The translations under genes were made by a program, and so were the position numbers. Positions 59,087 through 64,000 of a DNA stretch of 64,000 bases are shown in pieces (within the stretch, counting starts at the first letter, position 1; each line of letters begins with the position of its first letter). This DNA comes from Streptomyces sp. S4.7 (GTDB lineage: Bacteria; Actinomycetota; Actinomycetes; Streptomycetales; Streptomycetaceae), in NCBI RefSeq assembly GCF_010384365.1, contig NZ_CP048397.1, forward strand, positions 7,011,683 through 7,075,682. The letters run 5' to 3'. The notes below the pieces were generated by a model that saw nothing but the letters and a program-made list of their open reading frames with translations, had not been told where the DNA came from and searched no databases.

Positions 59087-60709
59087 TTGACCACCGAGCT
59101 GCTGGCACCTCTCGATCTGGCCTTCTGGCATCTCGAATCCCCGGACCACCCGATGCACCTCGGCGCGCTCGCCGTCTTCGAGGCGGCGCCCGGCGCGCGG
59201 ACCGGTGCCGACGACGAGGCGCTGCTGGAGCTGCTGGCCACCCGCGCGGCGGCCGTCCCCCGGCTGCGGATGCTGGTGCGGGACGTCCTGCTGCCCGTCG
59301 GCGGCGCCGCCTGGAGCGTGGACAAGGACTTCGACGTACGCAGACACGTCAGGCTCGTCGGGCTGCCGCCCGGCGACTTCGCCGAGGAGGCCTCGCGGCT
59401 CGCCGGGGAGCTGATGGAACGGCCGCTGGAGCGCGGCATCCCGCCCTGGGAGATGTACGTCCTGGCGGGCGGGCCGGCGGGAGACGGGGCGCCGGGCGGT
59501 GACGGACCGGCCGCCGGTACGCCGCCGGGCGGCCGGCCCTTCGCCGTACTGGTGAAGCTCCACCACGCCCTCGCGGACGGCATGCGCGCCGTGGCCATCG
59601 GCGCCGGGATCTTCGACCAGATCGCCGACGCGCGAGCCGCCGGCACCCGCCGCACCCGCCCCGCACCGCCCCGTTCCCGGCTGCCCGGCCCCTGGCAGCT
59701 GGCCGGCATGGCGAGGAACCGGCTCGGCGACCTGGGCCGGGCGCTCGGGATCGGCGCCTCCGTCGTCCGTGCCAGCCGACTCGACATGCGCGGTACACCC
59801 GCCCTCACGGCGGGCTCCAGCGGCACCCGGCAACTCGCCACCGCCGTGCTCCCGCTGGAGGACGTACGGCAGGTGCGCAGGACGCACGGCGGCACGGTCA
59901 ACGACGTCCTCCTCGCCACCGTGGCCGGCGCGCTGCGCCGCTGGCTGCTGGAGCGGGGCGAACAGCTGCCGGACCGGGACCCGCGCTCCGACCCGCGCGC
60001 CCTGGTGCCGGTCTCGGGACGGCGGCCGAGCCGGGCCAGACAGGGTACGGGCGCCGGCGGGGGCTCCGGCTCGGGCAACATGCTCTCCGCCTATCTGCTC
60101 GGCCTGCCGGTCTCCGAGCCCGATCCGCGCTCCCGGCTGACCGCGGTGCGCGGCGCCATGGACCGCAACAAGAAGGACGGTCCCTCGCGGGGCGCCGGAG
60201 CCGTCGCCGTACTCGCCGGTCAGCTGCATCCGCTCGCGCACCGGCTCGGCGCACCGATCGCGGGCAGCGCGGCCCGGATCCTCTTCGACGTGCTCGTGAC
60301 GAGCGTGCCGCTGCCGCGCGCGACGCTCTCGTTCGGCGGCTGCCCGCTGCGTGAGATCTATCCGATGGCGCCGCTGGCACGCGGACAGTCCCTGGCGGTG
60401 GGGCTGACGACGTACGGCGGGCAGGTCCATGTCGGTCTCGTCGCCGACGGCAAGGCCGTGCCCGACCTCGCAGGGCTGGCGAAGAACATGAACGAGGAGC
60501 TGAACGAACTGCTCCGCGCCACAGTTCCCACCGCAGCGGCCGTGGTCGCGGCCCCCGCGGCCCCCGCGGCCCCCGCGGCCCCCGCGGCCCCCGCGGCCCC
60601 CGCGGCCCCCGCGGCCCCCGCGGCCACCGTCTCCGCCGCCACCGTCCCCGTCGAACGCGACATGTCCGCTCTGCCCGCCGTGTCCGCAGGGGCCGACCTG
60701 GTCGGATAG
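59087..60709 (+). CDS. Wax ester synthase / diacylglycerol acyltransferase (WS/DGAT)
   Basis: A 540-residue acyltransferase that esterifies diacylglycerol or fatty alcohols with acyl-CoA to make storage lipids. The catalytic motif HHALADG (about residue 160) is intact, the N-terminal LAPLDLAFWHLESPDHPMHLG is typical, and a C-terminal domain has a NVPLP-like turn (here SVPLPRATL). TTG 59087 is chosen because GAGG lies 5 nt upstream and the family normally starts here. A run of eight AAP units (about 488-511) precedes a unique tail of about 30 residues. Confidence 0.9.
   Translation: MTTELLAPLDLAFWHLESPDHPMHLGALAVFEAAPGARTGADDEALLELLATRAAAVPRLRMLVRDVLLPVGGAAWSVDKDFDVRRHVRLVGLPPGDFAEEASRLAGELMERPLERGIPPWEMYVLAGGPAGDGAPGGDGPAAGTPPGGRPFAVLVKLHHALADGMRAVAIGAGIFDQIADARAAGTRRTRPAPPRSRLPGPWQLAGMARNRLGDLGRALGIGASVVRASRLDMRGTPALTAGSSGTRQLATAVLPLEDVRQVRRTHGGTVNDVLLATVAGALRRWLLERGEQLPDRDPRSDPRALVPVSGRRPSRARQGTGAGGGSGSGNMLSAYLLGLPVSEPDPRSRLTAVRGAMDRNKKDGPSRGAGAVAVLAGQLHPLAHRLGAPIAGSAARILFDVLVTSVPLPRATLSFGGCPLREIYPMAPLARGQSLAVGLTTYGGQVHVGLVADGKAVPDLAGLAKNMNEELNELLRATVPTAAAVVAAPAAPAAPAAPAAPAAPAAPAAPAATVSAATVPVERDMSALPAVSAGADLVG
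60548..60619 (+). repeat. Tandem 9-bp repeat (GCGGCCCCC) x8 inside the WS/DGAT gene
   Basis: Eight exact copies of GCGGCCCCC encode (Ala-Ala-Pro)8 near the C terminus. Being a multiple of 3, changes in copy number would alter linker length without a frameshift. Confidence 0.9.
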
Positions 60710-60909
60710 ATCGGACAATTCCCGACGCGCGCCTCCGGCCCGCGTGACGTCCTCAAGCGCCGAACAGACCGAACAGGCCGAACGGACGCGGCCTGGACAC
60801 AGCCCGGACACAGTCCCCGGCGCGGCGGACTTCGCTGCCTCGAAGGTGTTGACGCCACCCAGTCATCCGATGAATATTCTGGGGTGTCAACTTCGGGAGG
60901 CACAGCGCA

Positions 60910-61884
60910 ATGCGGCAGAACACGCTCGGAAGCGGCGAGGTCGGCGTATCCGAGCTCTCCTTCGGAACGGCCGGAATCGGCAATCTCTACACCCCCGTCG
61001 AACCGGAGCGGGCCGCGGCGGCCGTCGACGCCGCCTGGGACGCGGGCATCCGCTACTTCGACACCGCACCGCACTACGGCCTCGGCCTCGCCGAACGCCG
61101 CCTCGGCGAGGCCCTGCGCTCCCGCCCCCGCGCCGACTACACCCTGTCGACCAAGGTGGGCCGGCTGCTGGAGCCCCTGCCGTTCGCCGACGGCGACGAC
61201 CTCGACAACGGCTTCGCCGTCCGTGCCACCCACCGCCGCGTCTGGGACTTCAGCGCCGACGGCGTACGACGGAGCATCGACGACAGTCTGGAGCGGCTCG
61301 GCACCGACCGGATCGACACCGTGTATCTGCACGACCCGGACGATCACGTCGCCGACGCCTTCGCACAGGCGTACCCCGCGCTGGAACGGCTGCGGGCCGA
61401 GGGAGTCGTCGGCGCGATCGGCGCCGGGATGAACCAGACGGCCGTGCTCACCCGCTTCCTCCGGGACACGGACGTCGACGTCGTCCTGTGCGCGGGCCGC
61501 CACACCCTCCTCGATCAGTCCGCCCTCGCCGAACTCCTGCCCGAGGCCGCCGCGCGCGGCCGCGGCGTGGTCGTGGGCGGCGTCTTCAACTCCGGCCTGC
61601 TCGCCGACCCGCGCCCCGGCGCGACCTACGACTACACGGCCGCACCGCCCGCGCTGCTGGAACGCGCCCTGCGCATCAAGGCCGTCGCCGAGCGGCACGG
61701 TGTCCCGCTGCGCGCCGCGGCGATCGCCTATCCGCTGCTTCACCCGGCCGTCGTGAGCGTCCTCGTCGGCACCCGGTCCGCGCGGGAGGTCGAGGACGCG
61801 GCGGACATGTACGGCCGCACCGTCCCCGACGCGCTCTGGGACGACCTGCGCGCCGAGGGCCTGCTGGAGGGCGACGCCCGATGA
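60910..61884 (+). CDS. Aldo/keto reductase, L-fucose/D-threo-aldose dehydrogenase type
   Basis: A 324-residue AKR with the catalytic tetrad visible: the Asp in RYFDTAPHYG (with Tyr in HYG), the Lys in LSTKVGRLL, and the His in VYLHDPDDH. The VGRLLEPLP and DYTAAPPALLERA features fit the L-fucose (D-threo-aldose) 1-dehydrogenase subgroup, which oxidises the sugar to its lactone. Its stop overlaps the start of a COG3618 amidohydrolase, a known lactonase partner. GGGAGG precedes the ATG. Upstream, TTGACG (60849) and GTTGAC/GTCAAC half-sites mark a regulated promoter. Confidence 0.9.
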   Translation: MRQNTLGSGEVGVSELSFGTAGIGNLYTPVEPERAAAAVDAAWDAGIRYFDTAPHYGLGLAERRLGEALRSRPRADYTLSTKVGRLLEPLPFADGDDLDNGFAVRATHRRVWDFSADGVRRSIDDSLERLGTDRIDTVYLHDPDDHVADAFAQAYPALERLRAEGVVGAIGAGMNQTAVLTRFLRDTDVDVVLCAGRHTLLDQSALAELLPEAAARGRGVVVGGVFNSGLLADPRPGATYDYTAAPPALLERALRIKAVAERHGVPLRAAAIAYPLLHPAVVSVLVGTRSAREVEDAADMYGRTVPDALWDDLRAEGLLEGDAR

Positions 61885-62759
61885 ACGAAGCCCCGCCCCG
61901 ACCACCGACCGCGTCGGCGCCCGTCGTCGACGCCCACCACCATGTGTGGGACCTGTCCGTACGGGACCAGGACTGGATCACCGGCCCCGCCATGGCACCC
62001 ATCCGGCGGAACTTCGGCATCGCCGATCTCGCACCCGAGGCCCGGGCGGCCGGAGTCGGCGCCACCGTTCTCGTCCAGACCGTGACGGTCGCCGGGGAGA
62101 CCCCCGAATTCCTCGCCCTCGCCGACACGAGCGAGCTGATCGCCGGTGTCGTCGGCTGGACCGACCTCACCGCCCCCGACATCGCCGACACCCTCGCGGC
62201 GCTGCGCGAGATGCCCGGCGGCGACAAGCTCGTGGGCATCCGGCACCAGGTCCAGGGCGAACCCGACCCCGAGTGGCTGCTGCGTCCCGACGTACGGCGC
62301 GGACTCACCGCCGTGGCCGCCGCCGGGCTCGCCTACGACCTGATCGTCCTGCCGCACCAGCTCCCGGCCGCGATCGCGACCGCCGCGGCGCTGCCCCAGC
62401 TGACCTTCGTACTCGACCACCTCGGGAAGCCGCCCGTCGCCACGGGCGACCTCGCCCCCTGGGCAGGTCACATCCGGGCGCTGGCCGCCAGGCCCAACGC
62501 CGTCTGCAAGCTCTCCGGGCTGGTCACCGAGGCCGCGTGGGACTCCTGGACGGCGGACACGCTGCGCCCGTACACCGAGACGGCGCTCGACGCGTTCGGC
62601 TCCGCGCGGCTGATGTTCGGCTCGGACTGGCCGGTCTGCCGGCTGGCCGCCTCGTACGCCGAGGTCGTGGCCGTCACCCGTACGCTGACCGGCGATCTGA
62701 GCGAGAACGAGCGGCGGGCCGTCTTCGGCGGGACGGCCACGGCGGTCTACGGGCTCTGA
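61881..62759 (+). CDS. Amidohydrolase-fold lactonase (COG3618, L-fuconolactonase-like)
   Basis: A 292-residue TIM-barrel hydrolase. The metal-binding VVDAHHHVWDL is near residue 15, GIRHQVQGE near 115, the barrel His in FVLDHLGKPP near 180, and the catalytic Asp in MFGSDWPVC near 253. The family hydrolyses sugar lactones, including L-fuconolactone and L-rhamnonolactone. The ATG overlaps the reductase stop (ATGA), so the pair would convert L-fucose (or a related sugar) to the aldonate. Later steps of such a pathway are not in the window. Confidence 0.9.
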   Translation: MNEAPPRPPTASAPVVDAHHHVWDLSVRDQDWITGPAMAPIRRNFGIADLAPEARAAGVGATVLVQTVTVAGETPEFLALADTSELIAGVVGWTDLTAPDIADTLAALREMPGGDKLVGIRHQVQGEPDPEWLLRPDVRRGLTAVAAAGLAYDLIVLPHQLPAAIATAAALPQLTFVLDHLGKPPVATGDLAPWAGHIRALAARPNAVCKLSGLVTEAAWDSWTADTLRPYTETALDAFGSARLMFGSDWPVCRLAASYAEVVAVTRTLTGDLSENERRAVFGGTATAVYGL

Positions 62760-62807
62760 ACCGGCGCCCGCCGGGCGTTCGCGCCGGTGCTGCGGCACGC
62801 TTGACGC

Positions 62808-63674
62808 ATGCCGGAAGTCCCCGAAGTCGAAGCGCTGAGAGAGTTCCTCGACGGCCATCTGGTCGGCAAGGAGGTGGCCCGCGTCCTGCCCCTGTCGATC
62901 AACGTCCTCAAGACGTACGACCCGCCGCTCACCGCGCTGGAGGGCGCCACCGTCAGCGGGATCGAGCGGCACGGCAAGTGGCTCGACATCGTGGCGGGCG
63001 ACTCCGGGCTCCATCTCGTGATCCATCTGGCCCGCGCGGGCTGGCTGCGCTGGAAGGACGAGTTCCCGGCCACCCCGCCGCGCCCGGGGAAGGGACCACT
63101 GGCGCTGCGGACCGTCCTGGCCGGGGGCGACGGCTTCGACCTGACCGAGGCGGGCACCACCAAGCGCCTCGCCGTCCACCTCGTACGCTGCCCCTTCGAG
63201 GTGCCCGCCGTCGCGAGCCTCGGCCCCGACCCTCTGGACGAGTCCTTCGACCGGGACGCCCTCGCCGCGCTGCTCGCGGGGGAGCGGCGGCAGCTCAAGG
63301 GCGCCCTGCGGGACCAGCGGCTGATCGCCGGGATCGGCAACGCGTACAGCGACGAGATCCTGCACGCGGCGAAGATGTCCCCCTTCAAGCCGGTCCAGAA
63401 TCTGACCGACGACGAGATCACCGTCCTCCACGACGCGATGCGCACGACGCTGAACTCGGCGATCGAGCGCTCGCGGGGTGTCGCCGCGGGCCGGCTCAAG
63501 GCCGAGAAGAAGAGCGGTCTGCGGGTGCACGGCCGGGCCGGCGAGACATGCCCCGTCTGCGGCGACACCATCAGGTCGGTCGCCTTCGCGGACTCGTCGC
63601 TCCAGTACTGCCCTACCTGCCAGACGGGCGGCAAACCGCTCGCCGACCGCCGGACGTCCCGGTTCCTCAAGTAG
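62808..63674 (+). CDS. Fpg/Nei-family DNA glycosylase / AP lyase
   Basis: A 288-residue base-excision-repair enzyme. It begins MPEVPEVE, giving the N-terminal catalytic Pro2 and Glu3 after Met removal. The helix-two-turn-helix segment reads LIAGIGNAYSDEILH (about 181-195). The zinc finger at the C terminus has CPVCG and CPTC (about 247-270), with the conserved TSRF-like end. It removes oxidised bases and nicks the strand. Some features (KTYDPP, long N domain) fit the actinobacterial Fpg-like group rather than MutM proper. Single gene. Confidence 0.92.
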   Translation: MPEVPEVEALREFLDGHLVGKEVARVLPLSINVLKTYDPPLTALEGATVSGIERHGKWLDIVAGDSGLHLVIHLARAGWLRWKDEFPATPPRPGKGPLALRTVLAGGDGFDLTEAGTTKRLAVHLVRCPFEVPAVASLGPDPLDESFDRDALAALLAGERRQLKGALRDQRLIAGIGNAYSDEILHAAKMSPFKPVQNLTDDEITVLHDAMRTTLNSAIERSRGVAAGRLKAEKKSGLRVHGRAGETCPVCGDTIRSVAFADSSLQYCPTCQTGGKPLADRRTSRFLK

Positions 63675-63719
63675 CGGTGACCACCTCCGTACGAAGGCGG
63701 CGCCGGCCGCCCCGTACCG

Positions 63720-64000
63720 TCACCCGCCCCGAACCGTCATCACCCGGTGGCCCTGCGCCGTACGCACCTCGAACCGGTCGATCTCGTACGGCCGCAGCGC
63801 GGCGCCGCCCCACGTGACCATCGGCCCGTCGCTCCCGGCACGTGCGGACCAGGTCATCACGGTCTCCTCCGACCCGTCACGGCCGACGGCGATCAGCGCG
63901 CACACCCCGGCCGCCGCCGACTTCGACAGCTCCAGTGCGATGTCCGTGCCCCAGCCCCGTTCCGCCGCCGTCACGACCGCGGCCGTCCCGGTCATGCGGT
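63720..64000 (-). CDS. C-terminal part of a probable anti-sigma factor (5' end outside window)
   Basis: The reading frame is open from the window edge to 63720. The visible 93 codons encode GWGTDIALELSKSAAAGVC, LIAVGRDGSEETVMTWSA, and YEIDRFEVRTAQGHRVMTV. This pattern matches the beta-rich C-terminal extracytoplasmic domain of actinobacterial zinc-finger (RskA-like) anti-sigma factors, which normally follow a cytosolic zinc finger and one membrane helix, both expected beyond position 64000. An ATG at 63995 exists but is probably internal. If the start were there, it would be a 91-aa orphan. Confidence 0.55.
   Translation of the reverse strand, partial: RMTGTAAVVTAAERGWGTDIALELSKSAAAGVCALIAVGRDGSEETVMTWSARAGSDGPMVTWGGAALRPYEIDRFEVRTAQGHRVMTVRGG

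Overview
The window is high-GC actinobacterial DNA, most likely a Streptomyces chromosome. Reasons: strong G/C third-position bias, many GTG starts, 4-nt ATGA/GTGA stop-start overlaps, carbohydrate ABC transporters without their own ATPase, a SpoIIE-type PP2C phosphatase, DUF6777 and SPW-repeat proteins, and a 22-bp intergenic repeat (AGCCCGTCCGGCG...GAGGAC) that I recognise from Streptomyces genomes. No tRNA, rRNA, CRISPR array, insertion sequence or phage gene was seen.

Region 1 (1-7.6 kb) is the edge of a polyketide gene cluster. A modular type I PKS (minus strand, running off the left edge) is transcribed away from a four-gene operon: a discrete acyl carrier protein, E1-alpha, E1-beta, and a lipoyl-bearing E2, with no E3 gene. 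A convergent two-gene unit follows: a 51-aa peptide coupled to a stand-alone E2-like acyltransferase. Three promoter regions of this block carry related heptamer pairs with 11-bp spacing, as expected for a SARP-type activator. The block therefore looks like one co-regulated pathway that makes an unusual acyl-ACP for the PKS. A metallophosphoesterase and an Sfp-type phosphopantetheinyl transferase sit just beyond it (8.2-9.8 kb).

Region 2 (10-50.7 kb) is a long run of carbohydrate-utilisation loci. They are a secreted GH3; gnd; a DUF1996 protein and a secreted CBM32 glycosidase; a DeoR-controlled polyol operon (binding protein, two permeases, dehydrogenase, PfkB kinase); a ROK-controlled GH1/ABC operon; a LacI/GH3 pair; an Rpf-LysM-M23 cell-wall hydrolase; a glycogen/maltose-1-phosphate pair (glgA-type and glgC); and a YtfQRT/YjfF-like ABC transporter with a LacI regulator and a secreted PA14-GH2 enzyme. 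Two LacI-type regulons can be read from the DNA. The perfect palindrome GGAGAGCGCTCTCC occurs four times, at DUF1996, the CBM32 glycosidase, the GH3 and its LacI. Near-palindromes of TACAACGTTGTA occur three times, at the ABC transporter and between LacI and GH2.

Region 3 (50.7-64 kb) is mixed: an oxidoreductase/acetyltransferase pair, an SPW membrane protein, an SDR-like protein with a Cys4 motif and no catalytic Tyr, a 57-aa protein with a structured leader and its own terminator, a DUF6777 lipoprotein, a PAS-GAF-SpoIIE-HATPase regulator, a WS/DGAT acyltransferase, an L-fucose-type dehydrogenase/lactonase pair, an Fpg/Nei glycosylase, and the 3' end of a likely anti-sigma factor at the right edge.
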